A DNA stretch of 64,000 nucleotides from Jacaranda mimosifolia (Eukaryota > Streptophyta > Magnoliopsida > Lamiales > Bignoniaceae), in contig CM032129.1 of the NCBI GenBank assembly GCA_018894105.1, forward strand, positions 32,629,468-32,693,467, written 5' to 3'. Under the pieces are notes generated by a model that saw nothing but the letters and a program-made list of their open reading frames with translations, made no database searches and was not told the origin of the DNA. Positions 38,165 to 49,637 of this stretch are shown piece by piece. Within the stretch, counting starts at the first letter, position 1. Each line of letters begins with the position of its first letter. Position numbers and translations under genes: made by a program.

Positions 38165-40193
38165 TCCTTTGTTAATAATAAACTTTATGGCTATACACTT
38201 TGTGCTGGATAATTTGGTGTCTTGACCTTAGATTAGGTAAGCACCTTTGGCATTGGATATCTTTATATTTCATATCATCACAGATGCTCATGATTACTGG
38301 CCAGTGCTTTTATTTTTGCTGCTTCAAAACTTGCATTTCCTAGTAATAGGCATAAATCTTGGGATGATCATCATATTTCATATGCTCTTTTTACTTGTGT
38401 TTGCAACCTTGGCTCTTGATTCACAAGCATATGGATATTTGACTTGTCCCTGCAACTATGTGCTTAGATTCCCAAGTATATGAAGGCTCCAATATACATC
38501 TACTACCAGCTTGACAACTACTACCAGAACCATAGACGGTAAAAATCCTCCTTTTCTCAATCCAGTTATGAAAAATTGATCTTCTATTCTTCACTTCAGC
38601 TTTGTTGTCGCTCAGGCCTACACTTGTTGCCACCTAGTCAGGTGGCTACTGCTCGATGTTGTTTTGGTTTATTCATTGATTCAATTTCCTTTGTCCAATT
38701 AAGGTATGTTAAGAGTCGAAGCGATAAGCAGCTCTTGCATGGACTGGAGTACCATGATACAAGTTCCTGTGCTCCTGAGCATGTCAACCATGGTCTCCCA
38801 ATTGTCCCTTGTGGTCTGATTGCTTGGAGTTTGTTTAATGACACATACTCTTTTTTCCGTGGGATAGATGAAGTGAAAGTCAACAGGAAGAACATTGCAT
38901 GGAAGAGTGATCGTGAACATAAATTTGGGAAGCAAGTTTATCCCTTCAATTTTCAAAATGGAACTCTAATTGGTGGTGCAAATCTTGACCCAAACATTCC
39001 TGTGAGTGATTGTATTGTGTACCTCCCCAGTGGTATTCTTTTTGCTTGAACGTTTTAACGTTATTAAATACAAAACCTAATGCTCCAAAGATTTGGTGGT
39101 GCATTATGCTGAAGGGCCTCAAATTCTCTTCTTTTAATAAAATTCGAACTTTCAGCTCCTTATAAAAATACTGAAGTTCTGCAAATTTCTTTGATAGAAC
39201 GGCACATGTTGGTTTCATTTTCCAGTACTTTTGATATATTTATATTTTACTTATAAATTTACCACTAACTAGAGTTTTTCTAACCCTTTCTTCTTTTTCT
39301 GTGGAATGTAATAAATTGCGTCAACTAGCTAAGCGATCAAGAGGATCTTATTGTATGGATGCGTACTTCTGCACTCCCCACTTTTCGGAAGTTATATGGA
39401 AGAATTGAAGAGGATTTAGATGCTGATGATATTATCTCAGTCAAACTTTTGAACAACTACAACACCTACAGTTTCAGCGGAAGCAAAAAGCTTGTTCTCT
39501 CAACATCAAATTGGTTGGGGGGCCATAACAATTTCCTGGGGATGGCCTACATTTCTATGGGAGCTTCTTTTATATTAATTGCCTTTGTCTTCATGTTGCT
39601 TCATGTCAAAAATCCAAGGTAAAGCTTGAAATGCGGCCACCATCATGCATATGATTTTTACTAGTTCAATGCAACTAAGTTCCTGACTCTGTTTTTCTTT
39701 TGGCTGATGTGTTCCTATGTACATTGTTTTGAGAAGAACCCATTCTTCTGCAGTATATGTATTTCGAGGACCAATTACTTTTAGTTTTATCTTAGTCAGA
39801 ATGATTATTGTTAGTATTTGTCCTCGTTACTCATGCTGATGAAAATCTAGGCACTTTTCTTTTACTTGTTATATCAAGTGATTTGCAATTAGCTCAAAGG
39901 TGCCAACTTACCAAAAATTTAAAATAAAAATTGACATATGGATTGCACAAATTTGCACATTATGCCTTTGAACTAACTCATTGGCATCATCTCATCCATA
40001 GTTAATTGGAAAGAGTATAAAATGATTAAAAACTTCTGAGAAAAGATTGGAAAATCATCTCATCCTGTGTCTTCTACCTTGTCTCTATCTGTTTTTGTTG
40101 CTTTGCTTTGATATTCTTTTGCATTCCCCTGTTTCCAGACCATATGGTGATACAACTAATTTATCCTGGAACTGGAAGCCCATGTCTGGTTGA
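36789..40193 (+). CDS. ALIS: ALA-interacting subunit (ALIS, CDC50/LEM3 family)
   Basis: The beta subunit of P4-ATPase phospholipid flippases, needed for their ER exit and activity. Exons: 36789-36870, 37188-37249, 37372-37446, 37549-37665, 38468-38538, 38704-39001, 39329-39618, 40139-40193, giving 349 aa, the usual family size. The family signature YQFTQQNLPACKPVLSPAW precedes the first membrane segment (about 49-67). A large lumenal loop with VVEIVYRYD, KAPIYIYYQLDNYYQNHRRYVKSR, several cysteines and NxS/T sites follows, then SDQEDLIVWMRT. The second membrane segment is near 304-327. The first intron only keeps frame if its donor is GC (AAAA|GCAAGT at 36871) rather than the GT five bases on. 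A 3'-leader intron (40197-40317) is likely after the stop. Confidence 0.93.
38108..38160. repeat. (CT)n(TA)n compound microsatellite in ALIS intron 4
   Basis: A run of TC dinucleotides passes into about 18 TA dinucleotides, inside the 800-bp fourth intron. Confidence 0.9.
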
Positions 40194-40629
40194 AAGGTAA
40201 AATAATGCCTCTGCCATGGTTCTAACTCTCTTTTGTGTGTGTAAAGTATGTCATACTTTTGGGAGATTGAGGTTGTATTAAAAGCTCAGAATAATTTTTT
40301 GTTGACTTGAACTGCAGATCATAGTTATATAACGCTGATGTTCTTTAAGGAATTCGTATCTGGTCCAAACTCACCCTATTCCATTATATTCACAGAGATT
40401 ATTTGCTTGAGACAGCCTCTTTCAATGAAGTGGGGGATGTATGGATGTTTTCCCTAAAGATTAGGAACTTTTGTCTGTTCATTGTGACAAAGAAAATCTA
40501 CTACAAAGACTTGCCAAGTTCAGTATCCAGAGAGGTAGTAATTCCTACTGAATACAAGTCTCCTTACCACAAGCTCTGTCTCAAACCTGAGTTAATCTCT
40601 GTAGTATTTAGTTGGAAAAAGCCTATGTA

Positions 40630-41900
40630 AAGTTTTTTCATCAGAAAAGCTTGTATGGAATTTATTCATATGTATAAAATTCTTGTCGGACTGCACAAGG
40701 AGTGTTGTTCATTTGAGAAATTTCTATCTATCATCAAAACTCCGTGAACTTGCAGAAGAAAAATGCTAGCCATATCCAGACCAAGATAATCTTTTTTTTA
40801 AATGAGAAATTCGGATGAGTTGGAGAGGGGTAAACACGTAGTATTAAGGTGTTAGAGTAAAAAGGGGTAATTTTATCCGTGAAAAATTAGAAAATATAAC
40901 TTAAAATAAATTGGGGGTAATTAAATCATTTAAAATGAAAAGAAATAGAAGATGGAGTGTTGGAAGTAAACTAAGGAGTGCAGAAATCAACACCTTAAAC
41001 AGATTCATTTTGCAAGTTCATCATTATATGTTCTCACAAAAGACTGAATTAATGGTGATAAGTTATTGAAATAACAACATATTCTTGATGAAGAAATTTT
41101 GAGTAATGCATTTTTTTTTTTTTTTTTTTTGGGTTCTGTTTTATGAGAATAATGGCTGATTTTTCAATTATTCTCTTAACTACAATGAATAATTTGAGAT
41201 GGAAGGAAGTGATGAACAACATTTACTCCACTTGAAATGCCAAAACTCAAAGGAAAATCTTGCATGTATGCATAATTTTTTACCTATCTCACCCACAAGA
41301 CAAGAATTAAGGAATAAAAATAGTGCATCATTTTACCCTAGGACAGCCAAACAATGTCTGTCAAAAGAACTCATACTTAAAAACCTATCTGACTACAGTT
41401 TTTCTTATTCAAACTTCACTGACAAGCAATCAAATCGCTCTTTGCACCTGCATCAATCTTCTCCTTTCCTCCATCTCTCCTGAAAAATTCTGCAGGAAAT
41501 TGAAGACTGCTCGCCATTCGATCGTTGCCATTTTCCTGCATCATAAATCATGTTGCCCATATTCCATTCTACAATCTTCTTGAAATCCCTTGATATTTTG
41601 CATGCATTATATGGTAATTGGACCACTATAACGTTTCTCTTAATCTCCGAAACCGTACCTAGAGAATTCTTGGTTCAGTTCTCCACCTTAACGATAGACA
41701 AAAAGATTGATCAAATTCTACTGAGTCCGACTTTACTGCATGTCATCTTTTGCATCACGAGGGACAACGGAAGATCTTTGAGAGGGGGAAAAGAGATGTG
41801 GGATTGAAGAGATAGAATGAGATAATGCTTGAAGAAACATGTTTTCTGTACCTTTCTAGTGCAAATGAAGAGGAAAATAATTTAGGGGCTGTTCTTTTTT
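40630..41900. other. Intergenic DNA between ALIS and the small minus gene
   Basis: A poly(T) of about 22 lies at 41111. The stretch 41440-41820 is mixed-composition and could be transcribed (the 3' region of the minus-strand small gene, or an old gene fragment). The overlapping open frames there show no family. Confidence 0.4.
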
Positions 41901-41903
41901 ATA

Positions 41904-42122
41904 TCAAATGATGGATAATCTGTTTATCAACAGGTAGGAAGCAAAAGAAAGGATGATAGGAAGGATGTAAAGGGCCTTCTTGCTGAGTACAGCATCCATT
42001 TTCTCCGACCCTTCTTCTGCAATTGTCTCAAGCTTTGGCACATTTGAAGCCTTGTGGGGAGAAATCAGGGGCGATGGCGCAACCTCAATCCAGTTGTTGA
42101 TATAGCTCATTTGCTTCCTCAT
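41904..42122 (-). CDS. Small C-tail-anchored protein with EVAP...LETIAEE motif
   Basis: A 72-aa single-exon protein. The segment WIEVAPSPLISPHKASNVPKLETIAEE (11-37, written here by its key residues W11, E13-P16, L31-E37) is hydrophilic. A hydrophobic stretch, LYILPIILSFASYLLI (about 51-66), is near the C-terminus, so it is likely anchored with its N-terminus in the cytosol. An alternative start at residue 5 gives MSYINNW. The minus-strand leader contains a long CT run, common in plant leaders. I recognise it only as plant-type hypothetical. It shares a motif with the genes at 44479 and 51520. Function unknown. Confidence 0.55.
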   Translation of the reverse strand: MRKQMSYINNWIEVAPSPLISPHKASNVPKLETIAEEGSEKMDAVLSKKALYILPIILSFASYLLINRLSII

Positions 42123-42129
42123 GATTATT

Positions 42130-42132
<3 letters not shown>

Positions 42133-42180
<48 letters not shown>
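42133..42180. repeat. (GA)n microsatellite
   Basis: About 23 GA units with one GGG interruption. It ends about 10 bp before the ATG of the small minus-strand gene, so its transcript would carry (CU)n in the leader. Confidence 0.92.
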
Positions 42181-42751
42181 TGGAGGGAGGGAGGGTTTCT
42201 TGAAGAGAATATGGTGATCAAAGAGTAAACGGTATAGTGAATAACAAGTCATGCAAGTCATGCATATGTATAAACTCTTTTTGGAACGAAAGAAAAGGAA
42301 AGAATAATGGGAGGAATTGAATGGGAGAAACTAATGGCAGAAGGATGGCCAGATGTCTGGTTTTCAAGATTGTTGCTAAATCAAAAGCCCTTTAGAAGCG
42401 GAACCAAGAGTTGATTACAAAGTTATTTCCACTAATTTCCCGAAAGTTTAGCCACTAAATTTCTTTATTTTATGAAAATTAATGTTGAATTAGGAGTGAT
42501 GGACCCTAATCCTTAAGAAGGATTATTATGCTCTCAATACTTATAAATACTTCCTTAATAGTACTCCATGACGATCCAGCAAGTCGAGTTTGATCATTCA
42601 TTGACCGATTAGGGCCTGTAATCTTGAGAGCTTTGCCAAGTGGGAAGATATTTTGGCGTCATCAAGACTTGACAAGACATGTTCATGTTATAATTCAATT
42701 ATAATTATCTCTAATCACAATGAGACATGTCTCATATCGTAATGAGACAAG

Positions 42752-43116
42752 CAGAGACGGAGCCAAGAAAGCTGGCAGGGGCAGCCGCTGCCCCTCAAAA
42801 TATTAAAATTTTAAAATATTAAAATATTACACTTTTGCCCTTTTGAAATATTAAAACTTTATTTTTTATATTAAAAATTTTAAAATATTACACTTTTACC
42901 TCCCTCAAAATATTAAAACTTCATTTTTTATATTAAAACTTTTAAAATATTACAATTTTGCCGTCATCAAATTATGAATTTGCCTCTCCTCTTATTGAAA
43001 ATATGTCTTTTACCCTATCGTACTTCTTTGTGTATAAGTATAATGAAATTTTTTTTTATATTTTTTATAATTCAGTATTTCGTCCCCCATAAATAAAAAT
43101 TCTGGCTCCGTCCCTA
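42752..43116. mobile_element. hAT-type MITE, perfect 8-bp TSD
   Basis: Ends CAGAGACGGAGCC and GGCTCCGTCCCTA. GAGACAAG is directly outside both (42744-42751 and 43117-43124). Near the left end a GGGGCAGCCGCTGCCCC palindrome stands out. The interior repeats AATATTAAAA and TACACTTTT words. It is 365 bp and non-coding. Confidence 0.88.
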
Positions 43117-43129
43117 GAGACAAGGATAC

Positions 43130-44470
43130 ATGTATAAACCCAACTATGATTATCTCTAATCATAATGATCTCACCTATAGTTGGGTTCGGGTTCATGTCA
43201 GAAACCAACTATAATTATCTTTTACTATGTGCCAACTTGATTTCTTCTCACTTAATTCTTGATTTGAGTTTAGGAAAATTTTAATTGTGAATCTCGAATT
43301 ACCCTATGTAGTGCCGATGAGCTGAGCCTAATGTCAACACGGCTTAAATCTAACGCTCATGCAGTATATCTGGTATCTTTAATTACCATACAAAAACAAG
43401 GAATAAAGCCATTTTGGCTCATAGACGAGCATAGCATAGCAAGAACTTTATAAATAAAAGATCCTTTTGATATATCGTTCTTTAGTTTGGTTGTAAGTAG
43501 TTTATTTACTTTTTCATCAACCTAAATGTTTGACATGAAAAATTTTGTACATATATTAGTGATTTCAGATTACAATCTCAATTCCATCCAATCGTGAGAA
43601 TACGATGACTAATACTTGTATGCATCAAAACCCCAGATTCAGCGGAATAAATGCATTAAAAAGAGACAAATTTTAGCAGATGGTGCTGCTACAGTTGGTG
43701 GTGAACTTGCGTTAGGGAAAAACGTATTAGTTGCTTAAATGTCATGGGAAGGTTACAATTCTGAAGATGCAGTATGGACGCCATTCATTCCGATTTTTTT
43801 TGTATTTTGATTTTTCTACCTCTTGTTTGAATTGAAAATAAAAAAAAATCGGATTGTAAAGAATTTTTGTCTCGACGGATCATTCATTCCTGAAAGGTTA
43901 GAAGTAGATCTTCTCTTGACAGAACGAGAATGCGCACATGCCCAACTCATGAAACGACACAAACAGACCAAACTAACAAGGGCATGTTAGAAGAACAAAT
44001 TAATATTAATCACTATAAAAATCTATAATATTGCAAAATGGAAAAGACCCTTATCTCCAAGGAACAATTATGGAAAAATCTTGTAATTAATCAACTTCCT
44101 AATAAAATCCAACATCTATGGGCCAACAAAAGCCACTTTTCTATTTCATTATCTATCTCGTCTCCTATTCCAACGTGATGTAATTATGTCGAGTGTATCT
44201 GATTCTCAATCAAATATTTTTATAAAAAAATATTTAATATACGTATCATATATGCATGAAATGAAATAGGAAATGCAATAGAAAATGGAATAGAAGATTT
44301 AAACCGAACAAAAGCTCATTTACATGGCATATATATTCATTATGTTAAGAAAATAAAGGTCTCAACAACGACCTGTTGCATGCTATTATAAATAACACTC
44401 ATGTGATTACTCAAACTGCCAAAAAATTACAAAAGAGGAACCAAATGAATGATCATAAGTACAAACACTA
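43130..44470. other. Intergenic DNA, no gene seen
   Basis: Mixed composition. The CCAACTATAATTATCT words near 43140-43220 repeat a block present before the hAT element at 42690. I find no gene or RNA. Confidence 0.45.
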
Positions 44471-44478
44471 GAAAGATC

Positions 44479-44904
44479 CTAAACACAACGAAAGTAATAG
44501 TTGAACAAAGGGATACTCTTTTCTTGCATTTCCCAGAAACATGTCTTGTAGACAAACAGCAAAGGATTAGACATAAACTGATGATCATCAGATATTGTCG
44601 TCAGTTTATGATCATCTCTTGAAATGCCTTCATCTTCATTTATAACATCATCGGACGACTCCAAACAATTACAACATTCTTCCTCAGTAGTCTCCTCGTC
44701 TATTGTATCAAGGGTTACCTGAAGTTCGAGCCGAGAAACTTGAAGATATTGAGGTGGTAGAACTGCCGAAAATGGAGTCGGCCGGGCGGACGAACTGATG
44801 GGATGGATTTTGGATGATGGCTTAGCCAAGATTATTGCTTCTTGAGGGATTTTTTGGCTTGTTGAGATGATCATAGGAGCTGATGTATTGTTATAAGTTT
44901 CCAT
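44479..44904 (-). CDS. Small acidic protein with LPPQ...LDTIDEE motif
   Basis: A 141-aa single-exon frame. A Ser/Pro-rich N-terminus leads to RPTPFSAVLPPQYLQVS and then LDTIDEE (residues 41-71). An acidic Cys-containing stretch (TEEECCNCLESSDD) follows, then a C-terminus with a short hydrophobic patch (PLLFVY). There is no signal peptide. A TATA box (45001-45010) lies about 100 bp before the ATG, supporting a real promoter. The motif aligns with those at 41904 and 51520. The terminal 30 residues look less constrained and could be read-through past a lost splice site. Function unknown. Confidence 0.5.
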   Translation of the reverse strand: METYNNTSAPMIISTSQKIPQEAIILAKPSSKIHPISSSARPTPFSAVLPPQYLQVSRLELQVTLDTIDEETTEEECCNCLESSDDVINEDEGISRDDHKLTTISDDHQFMSNPLLFVYKTCFWEMQEKSIPLFNYYFRCV

Positions 44905-45000
44905 AGTTTTTTTTTTTTTTTTTTATGTGATGAAGAAATTTTTCCAAGTGTGGGTAGGATGGAGAAGAGGGGTTTGAGTTTTTTCTACCATATGATAGTA

Positions 45001-45010
45001 GTTTATATAG
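45001..45010 (-). promoter_or_regulatory. TATA box for the gene at 44479
   Basis: The minus strand reads CTATATAAAC 97 bp before the start codon, which leaves a leader of about 65-70 nt containing a poly(A) run of 18. Confidence 0.5.
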
Positions 45011-45124
45011 TCCATGTATTGGATCCTTTCGCTTTTGCATGAGGACATCTTGCCCTTTATATTTGTCGTAACTATAATATATCATCAACTAGACTTTTAT
45101 CCTTTCTTTTACGTTCAACTATTA

Positions 45125-45445
45125 GAAAGTAGTTGTTTGGTTGTATGCGAACAACTTTATAAACGAGTCAAAATATCTTATAAGATATTTGGTAGTTTAT
45201 AAGATATCGTAAATTATTCGATGTAATTTATAAGAGAAAAAGTTATAAATTCTTAAAAGAAAAGTAAGGAGTTTGTAATTTTAAGCATTTTGATTATAAA
45301 ATTATTATTATTAACATTTCATAAGTTTTAGAATTATATTTTATTTAAACAGTTCAAAAGTTTGATTTTTTAGAATAAGATCCAATATCTTGTGAAGTGT
45401 AAAAATTTATAAGACCTTTATGAATAATTTTAGCCAATCAGTCTC
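45125..45445. mobile_element. MITE family A, copy 5 (diverged)
   Basis: Left GAAAGTAGTTGTTTGG, right CCAATCAGTCTC, with TTA and TAA outside. The interior keeps CTTATAAGATATTTGG and TTATTATTAACATTTCATAAG. The most diverged member of the family here. Confidence 0.6.
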
Positions 45446-45449
45446 TAAA

Positions 45450-46110
45450 AATTTTAGGTTTGATTTTCAAAAAAAGTGAAGGTTCTCAATGAACAAAAAA
45501 TCTTCAAAAATTAACGCTAAGGAATTAATGCGTTGTTGTTTAGCTAGACATATCTAGCACTTGAAGTATATATAGATCAAAATTACCACTACAAAGTGAT
45601 GATATGTATAATTTTAAATTTTCAAATGTATTCTTAATAAAGGGGAATATTTCAATGGAGTCTCTAGGATCTATATTATTTTATTTTTAGTCTTGGTCAA
45701 TTCAACCCAACGTGACATATAATATGACGGACTGTATCCTCCAAATTAAACTCATACTAAAGGACTAGCTACGAGATTTACTTGGCAAACGACATCTATA
45801 ATTAATATTTCATACTATAAATATTATTTATAGTTAAGTGAATATAGTTATTTCTTTTTATATTCTCTCTCCAACATTTATATCTCATTCCGACAACCCT
45901 AACCTTTTTCCGGTTTCAGAACTTTCAAACACCCAAACAAAAAATAAGGAAAAACCTTTTTGCATAATTATTTTATCCATGCTTGCAATAAAGCACAAGT
46001 CCATACCTCTATAGTCCTTTTCTTGCTGCACTTTTGGACCCATGTTTTCGCGTGACCATAAAAGTCCTCTATTGGCTTCTAATGTCTTGATTGAATGGAG
46101 CTATGAATAA
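45450..46110. other. Intergenic DNA, no gene seen
   Basis: AT-rich with no recognisable feature. Confidence 0.5.
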
Positions 46111-46114
46111 TTAA

Positions 46115-46493
46115 GATTGTGTTTGGGTGAACTTACAAGTTTCTCAAAATATTTTATAAGATGTTTAAGAACTTAAATGTTTGGTATTTTTTTTTTTAAA
46201 AAGAGCTTATAAAATCATAAAATAAGATGGTAGGAGCTTATAAGCTCTTTTAAAAAAAGTCAGAAGATCCTAACTTATTTTTAAGATTTTAAAAAACTCC
46301 TTCATTTTTAAACATTTTCATTACAAAATTATCATTATTAACATCTTATAAGTTCCAAGATCTTATTTTATTCAAACACTTCAACAACTTAAAATTTTAA
46401 AAATACGATCTAATATCTTATAAGCTCCAAAAAATATTTTATAAGATATAGGAACTTATAATATGTTTAAAATAAGTTCAGCCAAACACCCTC
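46115..46493. mobile_element. MITE family A, copy 6
   Basis: In reverse orientation to copies 1 and 2. Ends GATTGTGTTTGGG and GCCAAACACCCTC, flanked by TAA on both sides. 379 bp, non-coding. Confidence 0.8.
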
Positions 46494-46686
46494 TAACTTG
46501 TAGAAGCAACTATTTATCAATGGAGGGCATATTAGGGACTTGGAAGATAAATGAGTTTCCTGGAAGAACCGCCGGAAAATGACCGGAAAAAGGAATTTCA
46601 AATACCAATTAAATGTGGGTTTTGGAATTTAATGGCTGCTGTCTCTTTCTTTTAGTCTGCAAAATTTTCCAGAAGCGGTCAGTTTC

Positions 46687-46905
46687 GTATAAAACCATTT
46701 CTTCTCTTTATCTGAGGGTTCTCGTTCCAATCTCTGTCCAAAATTGTTCTTTTTGAAGATCGATATCCGTTCAAATATGCCTTTTTGCTTTAATCATATA
46801 ATTCAGTGCCTGGTTGACACGGCACACGTGATGGCTATGCCTCAACTGATCGTGGAATTTTTGATTCATTTACATTTGTGCGGGATATGTTATTAGGGTT
46901 CGTTG
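46687..46905 (+). promoter_or_regulatory. Orphan promoter-like region
   Basis: GTATAAAACC (46687) is followed by CT-rich leader-like sequence and an ATG at 46777 opening a 39-codon frame (MPFCFNHI...). A G-box CACGTG lies near 46826. No longer gene follows. It could be the 5' part of a lost gene or a non-coding RNA. Confidence 0.25.
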
Positions 46906-47450
46906 ATTTAACGATATGGGTTGTGGGATGATGGGATGAAATAACGAATGGACAGCGACATCAGAATAATTTTGTAATTTTTAGATTATAATTATTTTGT
47001 GGATGATATGATATTATTGATTATTTGATTTGATAGATGATAGTATTGAGATAATATATAAAAGGATTAAAATATCCTTTAATGTATAAAACGACTGCTT
47101 CTCTACACCGTAAATTTTTTTGTCTAAGGGCATGGAGGTAATTTGATTGGTATTTGGAGGGATTTTTTTGATAAATTACTACGTCATCCAGCCTAGCTAT
47201 CTGATGTGATTATTTTATCATAGCGAAAAAGGGTAATGTCTCATCCTCGAGATTTACAGTACATACTGAGTTTTGTTTGCATACTGGGCTTCTGTAATAT
47301 CTAATAAACAAGATCTTAGGTAGGATAAATTATAAAATGCCTCATCTCATCTAATACTATCAAGTAACAAGCCTTAGTAAATAGAGTAAAAAAAAAAGGG
47401 ATGAAAAGCTAATACAATGATGTGAGTATAGAAAATTTCTTTCTTAATTT
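46905..47450. other. Intergenic DNA, no gene seen
   Basis: AT-rich, with GGATGATGGGATGA-type words. I see no coding frame. Confidence 0.45.
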
Positions 47451-47454
47451 AAGC

Positions 47455-47700
47455 TTGGTGTATTCAGCAGTAAACTAGAACCAAATCCCGAAATTCAAAG
47501 CAAATGTTGGGATCAACGCTACAGCAAAACCCTTCTACACTCAAGTCTCGTGAATGAGAATAATGAGCAGAGAAAACACTGAAAGTAACTAAGATAGCAT
47601 ACTTCAAAATGTTAAATATGGAGATATTTATAGAGGTACGAAATGTATTAAACTTTACCACGTAGGATCATCATGCTGGTCCGACCTTAAGATTTAATGG
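47455..47700 (-). mobile_element. LTR-like fragment
   Basis: Read in minus it has CTCTATAAATATCTCC, then CACGAGACTTGAGTGTAGAAGGG about 80 bp on, and ends near a TGTATTCAGCAG/CTGCTGAATACA edge. The same promoter-then-GACTTGAG order is seen in the LTRs at 12780 and 16627. No target duplication was located. Confidence 0.45.
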
Positions 47701-49340
47701 CTCCTATTTCAACTTATCTTTTTGAAACTAATAGATTAGACTTCACTTAACAATCTATTTGATACAAGAAAATAAACCCATTTTATCCTAACCCACATCA
47801 TGCCGCAGTTTTCTTTCGACACAAACTTAGGACATTTATATCATGTGATGTCACCATTCAAGTTACAGCCCATTTACTTTACCTTGGCTAAATTGTGGTT
47901 TCTATTACTATTGCAAAGTTTATTAATGTAATAAAAGGACACTTTGGTAAATAAAGAGGGCATCAACCTCATTTCCCCTTTTCTCTTTAAATGTTCCTCT
48001 TTGGTGGGCGTCATAACATGTGATTGCCTCGTTCTCATGGCAAAAGACTCATAATTTTCTTTGGCATTGGTCGAGCTTTTCTACAATGGACTAGGTGTCG
48101 TCGCTGTTGTACATGGTGATATTGATATAAGCCTTGGCCTAGGTTGAATAGAAATTGATGTTGGATCGGTGTTAAAAATTTATTAGATTATGTGGGAATT
48201 TCTTATGAGCAAGTTGAGCTGACGGACTTGAAGTGGTAGACCAAATGTATTGGTGGTCCAATATGAAGTCATTGGTCAATATCGAGAGATCTATGAAATG
48301 AAACCATAATGTCGATGCCAAGCTCAAGATCATACTACATTACAGTTGGATAAAAGTATAATTATTTATAAAAATAAAAAGATATGAAAGAACATGTATC
48401 TGTTGAATCATAATGTTTTTCAATAATTGTATCAATTCAATAGATATAAATGCGTGCCCTTAACATTCTCACTAAGGTATGTGCATTATTTTTCAGTAAG
48501 TTTTACATTTTTCCTAACAAACAAAACATGTATTCATATTTAAATATCAAAGTATTTCCATTGGGGAAAAATCCACTACTAATGAGCAGGTTTTGGTAGA
48601 ATTACCGGCCAGGAAATTCAAGTATACATCACATGGACTAGGTATTTACCCCATTCCACTCTCCTTTCATCCAATAGTCATGAATAAACATGTCCATTTT
48701 ATCTACCACCTCTGTAACACCCCCTCCCGGGACAGCGCCCAAGTTGAGGTGCTACACAATTCAGTCTTAAAATTTTGCCTGTAGCAAATAATAGATCCAT
48801 GAAACTTGTCTCCAAATCCTTCAAGCCATACAGAATATTAATTCCATATACTCTGGACATAGTTACATAATACATATCATTCAACAAAACATGTACTGGT
48901 CTCAGGCAATCATCGTCATTCATGACCTTTTCAAGGTTCCAATCCTCCCTTATATACATGGAACTCCATATAGATACAATCAAAAGTCTATATTATTACA
49001 AAACGCATTCAAGCCTGAGGTCCTTGTCCATCATTTGTACCTGTTTGAGAAAAGTCAAAATAATGTTGGAGGGTAAGTCATAAAATTTCACCATAAATGG
49101 TGTTGTTTTTCATCTGGATCGAACGCAACGCACCCAGTCCAACCACGACCAAATTGTTGCATTAATAGCTGCTGCTGTCTAAAATAAATTGCATGAGGCA
49201 GACCCCTTATCCTCAGGTCATTGTTGCTCAAAATCCAAAAGTGAAAAAAGTTCACTTTTGTTCTTGTCTGGGGTAGAACGTATGCATTTTAGTTCAGCAG
49301 CCACAACAAGTCCATAAAGGCAACACAGCTTCCTCCTCCA
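47700..49340. other. Intergenic DNA of moderate GC
   Basis: Less AT-rich than the rest. CTGTAACACCCCCTCCCGGG near 48711 resembles the start of a retroelement. I cannot define its limits or find coding sequence. Confidence 0.4.
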
Positions 49341-49350
49341 ACTTCAGGAC

Positions 49351-49460
49351 TTGTGGGGAAGGCGGCCGCCAGCCCGCCACAGTTGAACAAATATCAGAAA
49401 TCCTGTTGTGGGGAAGGCGGCCGCCAGCCCGCCACAGTTGAACAAATATCAGAAATCCTG
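49351..49460. repeat. Identical 55-bp tandem duplication with GCGGCCGC
   Basis: Two adjacent copies (49351-49405 and 49406-49460) are identical base for base, each with the GC-rich GGCGGCCGCCAGCCCGCC core. Identity implies a recent duplication. Confidence 0.95.
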
Positions 49461-49637
49461 GAAAGCTGTTTTAAAATGCATGATCAAGAAAATTAGGAAT
49501 TATCTTCAGTTTTTCTGATAATATATACCTTAAAGTGGAGCTGATTTTGCCCCGGGTAGAAGGCAACTAGAGATCAATCAAGATCAGCTGGCGGTCATCA
49601 ATGCTTCGTTTTGTAGGGCCATCAACACCATATGGAG

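Noticed and set aside
40403..40630. 75-codon frame after the ALIS stop
   Set aside because: Falls in the likely ALIS 3' untranslated region downstream of a 3'-leader intron; no similarity to the family.
41199..41807. Overlapping plus-strand frames after ALIS
   Set aside because: No recognisable protein, no promoter or splice context, and the frames replace one another at short intervals.
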